Source: Parasponia andersonii
Lineage: Eukaryota; Streptophyta; Magnoliopsida; Rosales; Cannabaceae
Reading direction: 5' to 3'
DNA: 64,000 nucleotides
Assembly (NCBI GenBank): GCA_002914805.1
Contig: JXTB01000300.1
Coordinates: 1 to 64,000 of the forward strand
Position 1 is the first letter of the stretch. Every line of letters starts with the position of its first letter. Shown here piece by piece: positions 34,715 to 47,647 of this stretch. A program made the position numbers and the translations under genes. The notes below the pieces were generated by a model, which worked only from the letters and a program-made list of their open reading frames with translations, had not been told where the DNA came from and ran no database searches.

Positions 34715-35960
34715 TCATGGATACCAATCATTAATTTTTTTAAAAAAACTCAAAGATACCAATTGAAAAGATTGACTAAAATCATATGCACTTTTTTTTA
34801 AATCACATACATCTTCTTCCCTTTTGATATCATTAAAAAAAAAAAAAGAGAGAGAGTAGCAAAGCAAACATAATATAATATAGAAAACAATGTAGCATAC
34901 GTATACAAGCAACCATAGAGAGTAAACATAAGGTTCATACAAGAAATATCCAACATAAAATAATCCATAAAATGGAAAAATATAAAGTGCAGAAATGTAG
35001 GAAACTAAGGAGGAGGGAAACGTCCAAAGAATAACTGCATCATTCACATCATTTCGTCATGCTGACCTTGAATAATCTGGAATTGATTTTCTGATATTTG
35101 GCAGATAGAGTTGACATCAGTTGAGAGAATTTGGTAGTGCTAAAGCTCGGTGTCATGAAGATATTGTATGTCGAGCTGGATCGTGTTGAGGCCTTTGGAA
35201 AGACTATTGAAGGCTTTAACGAAGTCAAAAGATTGAGCAGGAGTGCCTTCTTCTGAAGCAAGACCCTCCTCAACCTAAGTCTGCTCAGGAGTGCCTTCAA
35301 TAGCTCTAGCACTACTACCTTTAGCTTCTTATTGAGCATCCGTCTCTTGCTTATGTGCCTGTCTGGTCTTGGCCACCCATGCATTGTTGATAAAAGTGAA
35401 GCCTATAAGACAAAGTCTTGTTGTTGATCTCAACATCTATAGACCAATGTTTACGTTCAGCTTCATTAATGGTTGGAATGTTGAACAGTTGGAAGATACG
35501 AGTGAGAAGAAAATTATGGAGAAGAGAAGATCTCTTATTCTCTATAGCATTGGCTATCTCATGAAGAATAAAAACTGGTAAATCTAGTCTTCTTCTAGAA
35601 GCATGAAAATCAAATATTAAGAGTAGAAAAGCGATGAAACTAACTCTCGTTGAGTGAAAATTGAAAAATTTTGAGAGAGAATAGAGTGAGAATGGGAAGA
35701 GAAGACATTAGGGTGAGAAAGAGAAGGGTTTCTGTTAAGAGAGTATAAAAAAAGATGAAGAAAAAATGTCAAAACGACTTAAATAAATGCGGGTCTGTGT
35801 ATTTTCGGCAGACTGAAAACCCAATTTCGATTTACCAATTTTTTCAGATAGAACTGTTAATTTGGGACAGTTTTTTGGCAGATTAAAAAATTTTTCGGTC
35901 TACCAAAATCTCTATTTTGACAATTATTGATTCAAAACAATTTTTAAACGACGAATAAAA
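34715..35960 (-). pseudogene. Copia C env-like / extra ORF region, decayed
   Basis: This region between pol and the 3' LTR translates on the minus strand in pieces. LPVFILHEIANAIENKR with LLTRIFQLFNIPTINEAER (about 35380-35560) resembles the extra ORF found after pol in SIRE-type elements. The next piece, 35384-35049, is in another frame. No membrane segment can be claimed. Whether such ORFs encode envelope proteins is unproven for the lineage. Confidence 0.5.
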
Positions 35961-36017
35961 ATAGCAATCTGTCAAACATTCAAGACAAAATAAACAACAT
36001 TTAAACAAAAAGAAACA

Positions 36018-36676
36018 TCAATGAAGCTTATTATGACCAATCATGCCAAGTTCTCTACGAACCATGTAAAAACGATCCTCGTTGAGAGGTTTAGTAAAGA
36101 TATCAACTAATTGTTTTTCTATGGACACAAACTCAAGTACAATATCACATTTTTGCATATGATCACAAAGAAAATGATGTCTAATATGAAAAATTAGATT
36201 TTTGGACAAATTGATAGCACTAGTATTATCACATTTAATAAGTCGATATTCATAATTCATTCCAAAATCTATAAGAGTTTGTTTTATCTAAAGAATTTGA
36301 GTACAACAACTACCAGTAGAGATATATTCATCCTCAGTAGTAAAAAAAGGAACAAAATTTTGTTTCTTGCTAAACCATGACACAAGTGAATAACTAAGAA
36401 AATGACAAGTGTCACTAGTGCTCTTGTAGTCAGTTTAACAACCGGAAAAATCCATATCCAAAAAACTTGTAATATTAAAGTGTCTTTTGGATACAATAAT
36501 CCTTGGTTCATAGTGCCATACAAATATTTTAATATATATTTTACTGCACTAAGATGTGATTCCTTAGGAATAGATTGAAATATAGCACATGAACAAATAC
36601 TAAATATTATATCCGGTCTACTAATTGTTAAGTAAAAAAGTGAGCCGATCATACCTCGATATTTGGTAATATCCAC
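36018..36676 (-). pseudogene. Copia C RNase H region
   Basis: Two open pieces. The first, 36676-36284, contains YRGMIGSLFYLTISRPDI and SAVKYILKYLYGT. The second, 36260-36018, contains CDNTSAINLSKN and ADIFTKPL-like VDIFTKPLNEDRF. A short internal deletion removes the usual QHSRTKHIE block after SKN. These are hallmarks of the C-terminal end of copia pol. Confidence 0.85.
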
Positions 36677-39500
36677 TCTTTACCATTTTTGTCTTTGTCA
36701 AGTTTGATTGAAATGCTCATTGAAGTTCTTATTGATTTGGAGTTCTTATTGATCATGCCTTTTTTCTTTGTTTGATTTGAAGTCCAAGGAAGAAATTGAG
36801 TTCTCCCATCATGCTCATTTCAAACTCATTATGCATACACTTAAAAACTTCTTCATAAAGAGAAATATTAGTAGTACCAAATATAATATCATCAATATAG
36901 ACTTGAATGAATATCATTTCTCTCCTTTTTTATTTTTATAAAAAGAGTAGTATTCGCTTTTCCTATAATGAAACTATTTGAAATCAAAAATTTACTCAAT
37001 CTATTATACCAAGCTCTAGGAGCTTGCTTTGAATCATAAAGAGCCTTTTTTTAAAATTTGAAAACATTATTCGGATCCTTATGATTTTGAAAATCAAAGG
37101 GTTTGACTATATATACTTCTTCTAAAATTTATTCATTTGAAAAAACACTCTTAACATTTATTTGATATAGAATGGATTCTTTATGATATGAAAATGCTAA
37201 GAGCATCCTTATGAATTCTAATCTTGCTACAAGTGCGAAAGATTAGAATAATCGATACCTTCTTCTTGATTGAAATCTTGAGCCACTAATCTAACTTTGT
37301 TTCTCGCAATCACCCCATACTTATCTATTTATTTCTAAAGACCCATTTAGTTCCAATAATAGATTGATTTTTTGATCTTGGAACTAATTCCCACACATCA
37401 CTTCTTTCAAATTGACTTAACTCTTCTTGCATAGCTAAAATCTATGATTCATCATTTTCGACATCTTTAAAACTTTTTGGTTCAATTTGAGAGATAAAAG
37501 TCATATAACTAAAAATATTTATAAGTGATACTCTAGTCTTAACTCTTTGTAAAGGATCATCTAGAATTTGGTATTTAGGATGAGCATAATTGAATTTTAA
37601 ATTTTGAGGAAGAGAAAATATGTTACCGTTATCACTTTCCATTTCTTCCTTAAGATCTTATTGTTGTAGTTGAGTGCCTTCTTCATTTGCCATCTCATTC
37701 GCATTTGACTCATTTGAACTTAGTTCTAGAACTACAATATCATCATCATCTAATCTTCTCTCCTCATAGAAAGCATTATTCTCATCAAACATAACATGCA
37801 TAGATTCTTCTACTATCACGGTTTTTTTATTAAAAACTCTATAAGCTTTACTAGTGGTAAAATATCCAAAGAAAATATTCACATCAAATTTTGGATCAAA
37901 TTTTTCAAATTATTTTTAGTATTTAAAATAAAACATTTGTAACCAAAAACTTTAAAATAGCCAATGTTGGGTTTTCTTCTTTTCTAAAGCTCACAAGGTG
38001 TCTTATTTAAAATCGGCTTTATCATAACTCTATTCACAATATGACAAATGGTATTTATAACTTCGGCCCAAAAATATTTTTGTAAACCATTTTCATTTAG
38101 CTACTTCGTGCTATTTCTTATAGAGTTATACTCTTTCTTTCTACAACTCAATTTTGTTGTAGAGTTCTAGGAGCCCAAAAATTATGATCAAAATCATTTT
38201 TGTAGCAAAATGCTTCTATTTCATCATTTCAAACTCACCATCATGACCACTTCTAATAAATGTGATGGTGTAGTCTTTTTCATTTTGCACTTTCTTACAA
38301 AAGATGATAAGTACATTTAAAACATCATTTTTATGAGCAATGAATAGAACCCAAGTTAATCTGAAAAATCATCAACTATCATAAAGGCACAGTGTTTTCC
38401 ACCAAGACTAGCTACTGTTAATGGTCTAAATAGATCTATGTGAAGTAGTTGCAAAGGTCTAGAAGTAATAATGATATTTTTGGATTTGAAAGATCTTTTT
38501 AGTTGTTTTCTAAATTGACATGTATCACAAAACTTGTCTTTTTAAAAAAGTAAACTAGGTAAATCATTAACAAGGTTTTTCTTTGAAAGCTTAAAAATAG
38601 TATTCATGCTTGCATGTCTAAGTCTTCTATGCCAAAGCCAAGAATTTTCCTTTAAAACTGAAAAATATTTATCTTGATTAAAATATTTTTCAATATCAAT
38701 AGTATAGATATTATATTTTCCTTCACCTTTGAAAATAATTTTTTTTGAACAAGTATCCTCAATTAAGTATTTGGAAGGCTCAAAAATGACTCGATAACCC
38801 TTATCACAAAGTTAACTTATACTAAACAAGTTGTGTTTAAGACTATCAACAAGTAAAAAATTTTCAATAATAGGAGAAGAGGTAGAACCAATGTTATCTA
38901 TACCCAAATCTTACCTTTAGTATTGTCTCCAAAAGTGATATGTCATTCATTCCTTCTTGTGGATGATGATAGTAAAAAGTAGTCACTAGTCATATGTTTG
39001 GAGCAACCACTATCCAAGAATCAAAAATTCTTCTTCTTTTGTATCTACATATAAGAATCAAGCTTTGATTTTTCGGTACCCATACTACTTTAAGTCCTTG
39101 AGTGTTAGTTCTAGATTCTTTTGGTACCCAAGCTAGTTTTCCATCAAAATATGCATTTTTTTTTACAAAGCATGAAAAACTAGTATGTCCATCTTGATTG
39201 TAATAAGTGGAAGTGTGTTTGGTGTCACTAATACTAGCTTTCACAAAATAATTTTTGAGGTATTTTTGTTTTATAGAAGATTTGTACTCAATACTTCTTT
39301 TGTCAAAAACGCACTTTTGTCCACCAAGCATCATGTTAATATTTTTCTTTCCATTTGTAAATTTGTGAACAATTTTAGTCAAGTCTAAAACCTTGTCATT
39401 TGAGAAAGTTTTTTCTTTTGACAAAACATCACAATTACTACAACATAAATTCACTTTCTTTCCTTTGGTAATATTTTCAACCATTTTTGACAAATTAAAA
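36677..39500 (-). pseudogene. Copia C integrase and reverse transcriptase, decayed
   Basis: From right to left: a pre-integrase segment with FDSWIVV (near 39020), an integrase core in many frames, an integrase C-terminal part (37882-37658) with GYFTTSKAYRVFNKKT, and an RT N-terminal part (37470-37200) with AMQEELSQFERSDVWELVP and GTKWVFRNK. A stop replaces the Trp before ILAMQEEL. No catalytic YVDD box can be read in one frame. Non-functional. Confidence 0.75.
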
Positions 39501-40560
39501 ATTTCCTTTTTGAGAGTATTGTTCTAAAAAATGAGTTTTTATAGTTTTTGTGTAAATCATTGAAATCACTTAACAAATTTTTATATGATAAATATAAATC
39601 ACAATCACTATCATTTTTACTAAACTCGCTACTAACATCACTATCATGAAATTTAATCTTAGGTTCAAGTAAACTCACCTCATTTTCTATTGCCATGAAG
39701 CATATGTTGGCAATTTCTTCTTATTCCTCTCCTTTGGATTCTTCTTCTTTACTATTATCCCATGTTACATTCATTGTCATGAAGCATATGTTGGTAATTT
39801 CTTCTTGTTCCTCTCCTTCGGATTCTTCTTCTTTACTATTATCCCATGTTATATTCATTGCCTTCTTCTTCATTTTTCTTCTCAAGGGACATTCATTCTT
39901 CATGTGATTGGGCTTCTTGCATTCAAAGTAAGTGATTTGGTCATCATTTATTTCCTTTTCCCAGAAGTCATTGCTTTAGGTGTTCTTCTTAAAGTTCTTC
40001 TTTTTGAAGTTTAGGCATTTCTTGTATGTTTTGGTAAGTAGGGCAATGTCTTCAAGTTTACTATCTGCAAATTCTTCTTTTTCCTTAATATTTTGTTATA
40101 TGACAGCTTTGAGAGCTATTCCTTTCTCTTTTTTTTCTCCTCTCATTCTTTTTCATTTGTTTCCTTCATGAGAATTTTATAAGTCATGAGAGAACCCATA
40201 AGTTCTTCAAAAGGAAGTTTGTTAAGTTTTTTAGCTTCTTGAATGACCACCACTTTACTTCTATATGCTTGAGGAAGACTTCTAAGAATTTTGCTCACCA
40301 ACTCATCATTTGGAAATGTTTTTTCTAGAGCAACAAGAGAATTAATAATAGTAGTGAATCTAGTAAATATTTGAGAAATAGATTTATTTTTTTCTATTTT
40401 AAACAACTCATAGTTTCTAGTAAAAATATTTATTCTAGTTTCTTTTATAGAGCTAGTTCCTTGATAAGAGACTTCTAACATGTTCCATAGTTCATGAGTA
40501 TCTTGAATTTTTTCAACATTATTGTAAATATTCCTATCTAAATCACACACAAGAATATTT
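39501..40560 (-). pseudogene. Copia C gag, decayed
   Basis: The open segment 40550-40143 has the UBN2-type gag (ELWNMLEVSYQGTSSIKETR, then LPQAYRSKV). The zinc knuckle near 39900 reads YFECKKPNHMKNEC, again with the first cysteine replaced by tyrosine. A tandem duplication of about 84 bp (39695-39862) repeats NVTWDNSKEEES. The region ends with an acidic stretch. Confidence 0.8.
39695..39862. repeat. 84-bp tandem duplication in copia C gag
   Basis: The segment from ATGAAGCATATGTTGG to TTATCCCATGTTA is repeated once with few changes and the frame is kept. Confidence 0.85.
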
Positions 40561-40862
40561 CTAGCTCTATTATTTTTGGTAAAGTTGATTTTATTATTTC
40601 ATCAAATCCTTCTATGTTTTTTCCAACTCCTCTACCATCAACCACTTTTGTTATTTTCAAAGAACTTTTAGCAGCAATGTACTATAAGTCAAAATCAATG
40701 GACATTAGATAAGTATCTATATGACTTCTCCAATAGTTAAAACCAAAATCGTTACCATTAAAAAAATAATGGTTTAGATGGAGTCCAACCCCTCATATTG
40801 GAAAAAAAAATTGTTGGGCTAGCCATCTCAAAAATAATTAAGTTCAAAAATTTGAGTACCAA

Positions 40863-40874
40863 GCTCTGATACCA
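40863..40874 (-). other. Primer-binding site of copia C
   Basis: The minus strand reads TGGTATCAGAGC exactly, complementary to the 3' end of initiator Met-tRNA, adjacent to the 5' LTR end. Confidence 0.9.
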
Positions 40875-40875
40875 A

Positions 40876-42160
40876 TTATAAGTCCAAAGTTAGCTAACCC
40901 AAAGGGAAGGTAAATAAAATTTTAAAAAAAATTTACAAACTTTTCTTGAAACACAAGTATATTTAATAAGTAAACGCTACAACAAGTAAAAATAGATAAA
41001 TTGTATGCATGAACTTAAGATAAATAAATTTAAAGAGATAGGGATAGAGAATTGTAAATATTATTTTTACAAGATTCAATAAACACGATAGTTTGTCTAC
41101 ATCTCCAGTTCTTGGCAATCCACTTCGAGCTATCCACTATCGGATCAAGAGAATGGGCTTGACCATCCATTCTACACAACGAGTGCTTTCTCGTTATGCA
41201 CACTCATGCCTTTACAATAATCTTGAATCCAGCTCTATTACATCTAATACAGATTATTTTGACGCTGGTGTCAATCCCATTTAATATATAATATAGGAAC
41301 TATATTATATATTAAATGATTGATACACTCAACTAGAGTCTCTCTAACGAAAATGATTGATACAAAGTATGATATAATTTGGCTCAATTTACTTTTGTGA
41401 AAAAATGGATTTGAAAGTTTAATTCATAAAAGAAGACTTGAATAACTTGACAGTATGTTTAAAGCAATGTAGGAATGTTCAAAAGTTTTTTCAAATATTA
41501 AAAAAGCTTTTATTTATAGATTAGAATGAAAGCTAGCCGTTTTAGACCATTTGACAGACAATCTATTATTTTTGGCAGACTGAAAGTTCACTTTCGGTAG
41601 ACCGAAAATACTCACCATTGAAAGTGCAGTTGTAATGGTCGGATTTTAAAAAGTCATTAAAAACGGAAACATAGAGGAATCGGTAGACTGATTCTCTTTA
41701 TTAGTCTGTCAATTCTACCCAAGAGCACGTTTTCAATTTTGTTTCAAGGCTTGCTTAGTTGTTTCCAAAATGTGACTTTATAAATTGATTTAATATATAA
41801 TATAGGAACTATATAAATTTATAAATCAAGTTAAAAGATTGTGCAAAATAGATTTCATATTTTAATTGGAAATGAATAGATTTGATAATTTAGCTTTGAA
41901 AAGTTCCAATTATATGAAAATTTGAGCCATTAAAGATCATAAATGTATAGATAAATATTCAAATACAAGAACTAAGTGTATAACCTTTTGCTAGTTTAGG
42001 TCTTGATATCTTGATCTTTGTCTTCAAGTTCTTTACTATAATCCATCTTAAATATCTTGTGATTCTTTCAATTTAACTTGCTACATACTTAAGTAAATTT
42101 ATATGTTTGTTAGCTTCAAAATATGAGAATATGATTGATGATACAAAACATGACTCAACA
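40876..42160 (-). repeat. 5' LTR of copia C
   Basis: About 1285 bp matching 33166-34505; the minus-strand start at 42160 is TGTTGAGTCATG. It contains a perfect 16-bp inverted repeat at 41281-41315 that the 3' LTR lacks at that place. Confidence 0.8.
41281..41315. repeat. Perfect 16-bp inverted repeat with 3-base loop
   Basis: TTAATATATAATATAG, then GAA, then CTATATTATATATTAA. The half-site TTTAATATATAATATAGGAAC also occurs as a single copy elsewhere in both LTRs (about 34122 and 41790). Confidence 0.85.
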
Positions 42161-43307
42161 TAGTGTGAGTTGGATTTTTTATCCTCTTGTAAAGTAGATT
42201 TTTGTCGCTTTGTTTAAGTAATATCTAGAATATTATGATTTTTCTAAGCCTAATATATTCAAATTTTAATTTAGACCTTTATCTGCTTTGAATTGTTGAA
42301 GTTTATAAAAATATCAGTTTTAGTTGCATCCTGAGTGATGATGGGTCAATAATGACAAAATTTATTTACCCTTAACATTGTTATAAAAATGTATTGGATT
42401 GTATGCCAATCGCTTTTCTTTTCTTTCTTTCAAATATTTTATTTTTATATAGGAATCAGAATCATGCAAACGTGCATCTAATGTTATGAATTAATCCCGA
42501 ATAAACTCGTCTCCACTTAAAAATAAATAAATCATCATATTTATGGGTAAAAATTAAGAATAAATATGAAAATACATGAACATTAAATTTGTTTAGATTT
42601 ACTATTGTTTTCTGTAATTCATCTTTTAAAAAGAAAATTTCTCCTTTTTTTTTTTTGTAAAAGCTTAATACACAACTATGCTTTTAGCGAAATATTTATA
42701 AATAAAAAAAATCAGAATTCGTAAATCCCCTATAACTTTTAAAGAAAAGATTTTTTTAAAAAATATATACTCACACATTGTGTGAATATCATATTTATTT
42801 TTTCTTTAGTCTATAACTTATACTCTCTTGACTTTCTTTTTATCATCTCTCTCGATTTTCAGATTATTCTGTTTAATTATTTATCTTAAGTCATTTTCTT
42901 TTTGTTTTCTCTTAAATTGAAAATTGAAACTCTTACAATCCTCTCTTGATTTACGTCTCTCCTAAGTCCTAACTCCTCTCTTACTTAATCTCAAAATTTT
43001 TAATCCTCTTCTAATTTGCTTTTTATTTTCCTTGGTATTTCCTTCACTTGACTTTATCTCTACTCATTATTTTTCAATGTGTTATGCATTAGATGTATAT
43101 ATGTTTGTATATGTTTATGTGTAGGCCATTATTTTCTTGTTACTTATCTATAAATATTGTTTTACCCAATTAAAATTCATCATATACATCTTTTCATAGT
43201 AAAAGATATAGTGTTATTTTTTTTTAACTAGTCAAATCACGAATTGATCTGACAGTTAAAAAAGATATCTATAAATAGATTAAAAATAATTACCTACTAG
43301 ACATAGT

Positions 43308-43340
<33 letters not shown>
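42161..43340. other. AT-rich intergenic region
   Basis: No coding or RNA gene signal is seen. Its right end (about 43240-43320) carries a degenerate fragment resembling the end of the MITE described next, and then a (TA)n tract. Confidence 0.5.
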
Positions 43341-43342
<2 letters not shown>

Positions 43343-43525
43343 CACCAATTCAGTAGGTATTTTTTTTACCTATGCATAGGTATCAATTTGGCCAATGAAA
43401 ATTTAGCATGCACATTTTAAGAGAGAGAAAGAGCATTAATGATGCACGTCTTTTCATACACTTCATTATAGTCATTGGATCACCATTAGATGGTGATCTA
43501 ACGGTTAAAAAAAAATACCTACCCA
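43341..43525. mobile_element. MITE copy 1, set in (TA)n
   Basis: A 185-bp element that starts GGCACCAATTCAGTAGGTATTTTT and ends AAAAATACCTACCC, so its ends are inverted repeats. The core ATTAATGATGCACGTCTT and CACCATTAGATGGTGATC is shared with copies 2 and 3. It is flanked on both sides by TA repeats. No coding capacity. Confidence 0.75.
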
Positions 43526-43540
43526 TATATATATATATAT

Positions 43541-43775
43541 AGGTTGCCAATCCAATAGGTATTTTTTTTTTTACCTATGCATAAGTATCAATTTGGTCAA
43601 TGAAAATTTAGCATGCACATTTTTTTATTGTAAAAAGTAAGAGAGAGAAAGAGCATTAATGATGCACGTCTTTTCATGCACTTCATTGTAGTCATTAGAT
43701 CACCATTAGATGGTGATCCAACGGCTTAAAAAAAAATACCTACCTGTAGATTAAAAAAAATATATCTATTAGATT
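43541..43775. mobile_element. MITE copy 2, set in (TA)n
   Basis: About 235 bp, starting GTTGCCAATCCAATAGGTA after a TA tract and ending TATCTATTAGATTA before a long (TA)n tract (about 43787-43824). It shares the full core with copy 1 and carries an extra TTTTTTATTGTAAAAAGTAAG segment also found in copy 3. Confidence 0.75.
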
Positions 43776-43781
43776 ATATAA

Positions 43782-43827
<46 letters not shown>

Positions 43828-45160
43828 GATGTTTGCTAGACACTTTGAAAAATCATTTTATGACTTGAGAAAATGGTTAATAAGCATATTTTTATTTTTA
43901 TTTAACTTTATTTTTGAAAATAAGAAGTGAAATAAAATTTGATAAATATGTTGAACATCTTGATGTAAATGACCGTTCAATCGTTTGTTAATAAATATTC
44001 AACCCCAATTTTAACCAAAATATGAAGTTTCATTATTAATCATTTTCTACTAAAACAAAAATAAAAGTTACCTCCACCAGTAAATACAAGTGCCTCCAAA
44101 ACGAGTTTCAGTGTGCTTGGAGCGAAATTTATCTTTAATGCATAACATTTTAAAAAAAAAAAATTGGTTTAAAGAAAAAAAAAACAGCTAAATAATTTAC
44201 AATTATCTTTAGACGTTGTCGAGGGGGAAAAACGAAACATATAACTCACAAACGCACATTGAAAATAAAAATAAAAAAAAATCACCAACAACATCGTTGA
44301 AAGAGGCTAATTTAACCACCGAAAAGAAAAAGGAAAAAAAAAACATCGAGAGACGGAGAAAAAAAAATATTCGAAACACTGGTTTCGGTAGTGGATTTAG
44401 AAGACAACAATCAAGTAGTAGATTTGATGTTGGAAAAATACACCATATATGTTGATAAAATTGTGCACTCTAACATATGATTTAAGGGAAAAACAAAGTT
44501 TCTTCAAAATGGCATCTGCCGTAATCACTAGTGTCATCTCAATGGAGATGAAGAAATATCCTCAGAAGTTGGAACAAGAAATACGTCCTCAGAAGTTAGA
44601 ACCGTATCTCATTTTAATGGCATTTTCAGCACTTTCATCCCGGAACTGCTCGGTATTATAATAACTCCTACACTTTACTGTTGCCTTATTAGACAACAAA
44701 AGTAATCCAGAAAAGAACAAATGAAGGCGAGAATAATTCAAGTCTCTTTCTATGGCATATTTTGTACACACACACACCTTGCATTGCATATGTTCGTTGC
44801 TGTGGCCATACAGACAAAGTTAGGTGTCACCTTAGCAAACACTTCAATGTCCACACGACCGATATGCGAGAAGGGACGAAGGATGTTGCTTTTTAATTTG
44901 ATACTTCACCAGAGACCCAAAAAAAAAATGTTCTAGAAACTACAAATTGAAAGCTTAGATGTATACATCACTTCCTAATCTATGTCATTATTCATATCTT
45001 TTGCCTCAAAAGATCATTCCCATAATTGGTCATTCTTTACAACAAACCTGTAGTTAAGAGTTATTCTTACCCATCACCCAGACCAGTGGGGAAATTTAAG
45101 GAACCCAACAAGAACCAAAACTGCACAAGGAACTTTCAGGTAGATATATCGAAAAGCAAG
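43776..45160. other. AT-rich flank and 3' untranslated region of the TFIIIC gene
   Basis: It begins with a (TA)n tract and continues with low-complexity A-rich sequence (44150-44400). The right part, below 45161, must include the 3' untranslated region of the minus-strand gene. No clear poly(A) signal can be singled out. No other gene is supported. Confidence 0.4.
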
Positions 45161-45346
45161 CTACAGTAAGAACGTACTGGTGGGATTTGCAAAAAAATGG
45201 TCACGACAAACCAGCTTTGACTTGCTAAAGCCGCTTCTGAAGAGGGTCCCCAGGATTGGTGGCGGCACATTGGATGCAGTTTGCTGCATCTTCCTCACAA
45301 TAAGATGTTTATCCAAAATCATCAACTCTAACAATTTTCTACAGCT
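45161..45346 (-). CDS. GTF3C1: TFIIIC terminal exon j
   Basis: It starts [20 protein letters not shown] and ends [14 protein letters not shown] before TAG (45161-45163). The C-terminus matches the length and end motif (HxFANP) of plant relatives. Confidence 0.88.
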   Translation of the reverse strand, partial: SCRKLLELMILDKHLIVRKMQQTASNVPPPILGTLFRSGFSKSKLVCRDHFFANPTSTFLL

Positions 45347-47372
45347 CTGTAATAAATTCAGAACTAGATCAGCATGGATTCACAAAGACGAATATAGCTG
45401 CCATACCCCCAGCACAAAAAATAGTAATAATAAAAATAAATTAATGACAAAATATCATGAATAATCCCGATATTTATGATAAGTTTCCACTTATTTTTTT
45501 GGCAAAGAAAGTTCTAAGACACCATTCATGATGTCAAAAGAACTTTTCATGCTTCCTTGTATAGGTTATTAAAACACGGCAACCAGTTATGGCTCGTCTG
45601 ATGTCAAATGACGATGATATTGTCACTGATTAGTCACACCTCCTCCAAAAGTAGAGAGAACCGAACAACATCAAGGAAACATCAAAGATAGTATCCTTAT
45701 TTTACAGATTTACAGCAGAGTGATAAGCAACATACCAGATCAGAGTGTTGAGGCCAAATTAAAAGAATATCAGGAATAATATTTCAAGATCATCTCAACA
45801 GACAAAATTGAATGGCATACCTGGGGATTCAAAACGTCCATCCGATTTATAATTTCATCCTAACAGAAGAGGAATAGTAAGGAAAAGTGAGAAGAATATA
45901 AAATATTGGTTTAAAATAGTAACAAATATTTGAGTTAGATATGACAAGTCAGACCGAAAAAACTTTTGCAACCACCTGATTCTAGTCACTGAAAAAGATG
46001 AAAAAAAATAATGGAGAAACAATGTACATAGGGGGGGAAAAAAAACAATGGCAACATGTTGTAACTGTTTAATGAATGAAACCTTCTTTGATAAAAGCTT
46101 ATGAGAATATAAAATCCAATGTTAGGTTGAACTCCTAAAAGCTTTTGGGAGAATTAACAATTTAACACAGTATTAGAACAGAGGAGGTCCTGAATTTTAC
46201 ACCTACACACTCTATTCCTTGCCACATGCTGGCTGTTAGTATGTTTTGCGTTTATCACTAAAATCTTCATGTGGTAAGACTATACAATTAACATTGCCCA
46301 TAACCCTGCCTATTATTCTCCAGCCCAAACATCAAGGGGGAAGTTGAATTTAAAATTCAATGTTGACCCACTTTCTAACAGTTTAAACTATGGGCAAAAT
46401 GAGAGAGAGGAGGGGGGGGAATCCTTGCCCTAATTAATGTCTTTGGCTTGCTCAATGCAGGGTAAGGGAAGTCATAGATAAATTCCTAAATCAATAGAAA
46501 CAACCACTCAAATCAAATATAACTAGCAGGACAGTAACTTCAAACACAAATTTTTTGTAAATACAGTTTCTTTTGTATGAAAGGATAGGAAAAAAAATTT
46601 TAAGGTTAAAAGAATGACTACCAGCCATAATAAACCCAGCTTGCTATTAACTGTTAAGTATGTTTCCAAATGGCATGATACTGTGAGTCAAAAACTGAAA
46701 CTTTTTCTTTCCATAAACCATAGCTCAGACTTAAACAAAATGGACGAATGATCACCTCCAAAATCCCTGGATTTTGCATCACTATTCCAATGACACGTCT
46801 TCTTAGTCCTTTGTAGACAGCCTTATTGATTGTACCATCTCCATTTATCCATGGCAGTATCGGCACGCATAATTCACCAGAAGAAATCTTGAAAGGTTCA
46901 TCTTCTTTATCCCCTCCAGATAAAATAAGCCTGCCTTGTATACAGACTTCATGCAAATCTTTAGTTTGATTTTCATTAAAGGACTCGGTGATTTCTTCAG
47001 GAAAATTAAGAATAGAAACTGTGTGCACATCATCAGCATTTGTGTTGGCTTCCTCCTGTGTATGAGGGCCACCAGACAGATGGCTGTTATCACCTTGTAT
47101 GGTCTTAACACCAGAAGGTGCTTTGAGATCTTGACACATAACGGCTGCCGATGTCAAAAAATACTTTGAACGATACAAAGCATCAATAACATGTACAGAG
47201 TCAAAAGCATTAACCTGAGGAGGGGAAACAGAGTATAGAATATTAATTAAATAATTGTTTGATCTGATACAACTCTAATTTGAATCATTTAAGCTCTATA
47301 CATAAAAAGAAAATTAAAAAAAAAAAAAGGGACCTCACATTTAACCAGCAGATGTACACCAAATCTCATTCT

Positions 47373-47412
<40 letters not shown>

Positions 47413-47647
47413 GCACCAATCTAGTAGGTACTTTTTTTTTCACTTATACATAGGTATCAATTTGGCTAATGAAAATTTATCATGTATATTTTTTAATATA
47501 AAAAGTAAAAGAGAGAAATAGAATTAATGATGCACGTCTTGTCATACACTTCATTATAGTCATTTAATCACCATTAGATGATGATTCAACGGCTAAAAAG
47601 AAATATCTACACGTAGGTAAAAAAAAAAGTACCTATTAGATTAGCAA

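Larger units (their letters stand above)
33166..42160 (-). mobile_element. Copia C: SIRE-like Ty1/copia retrotransposon
   Basis: A 9-kb element on the minus strand: 5' LTR 40876-42160, primer site 40863-40874, decayed gag, integrase, RT, RNase H, env-like region, purine tract 34506-34520, 3' LTR 33166-34505. Long LTRs, the integrase end FFGYFTTSKAYRVFNKKT with VEESMHVMFDE, and an extra region after pol point to the SIRE/Maximus lineage. The target duplication is not clear. It is extensively degraded. Confidence 0.85.

Noticed and set aside
33157..42165. TAATG / TAGTG as the target duplication of copia C
   Set aside because: They match at only four of five bases and the left copy is offset from the LTR edge by four bases.
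43321..43824. TA-rich blocks as a CRISPR-like array or tRNA cluster
   Set aside because: The repeats are simple (TA)n around MITEs; there are no unique equal-length spacers and no cloverleaf.
44216..44455. 79-codon plus-strand Lys/Asn-rich frame
   Set aside because: A-rich low-complexity sequence with no motif and no splice or promoter context.
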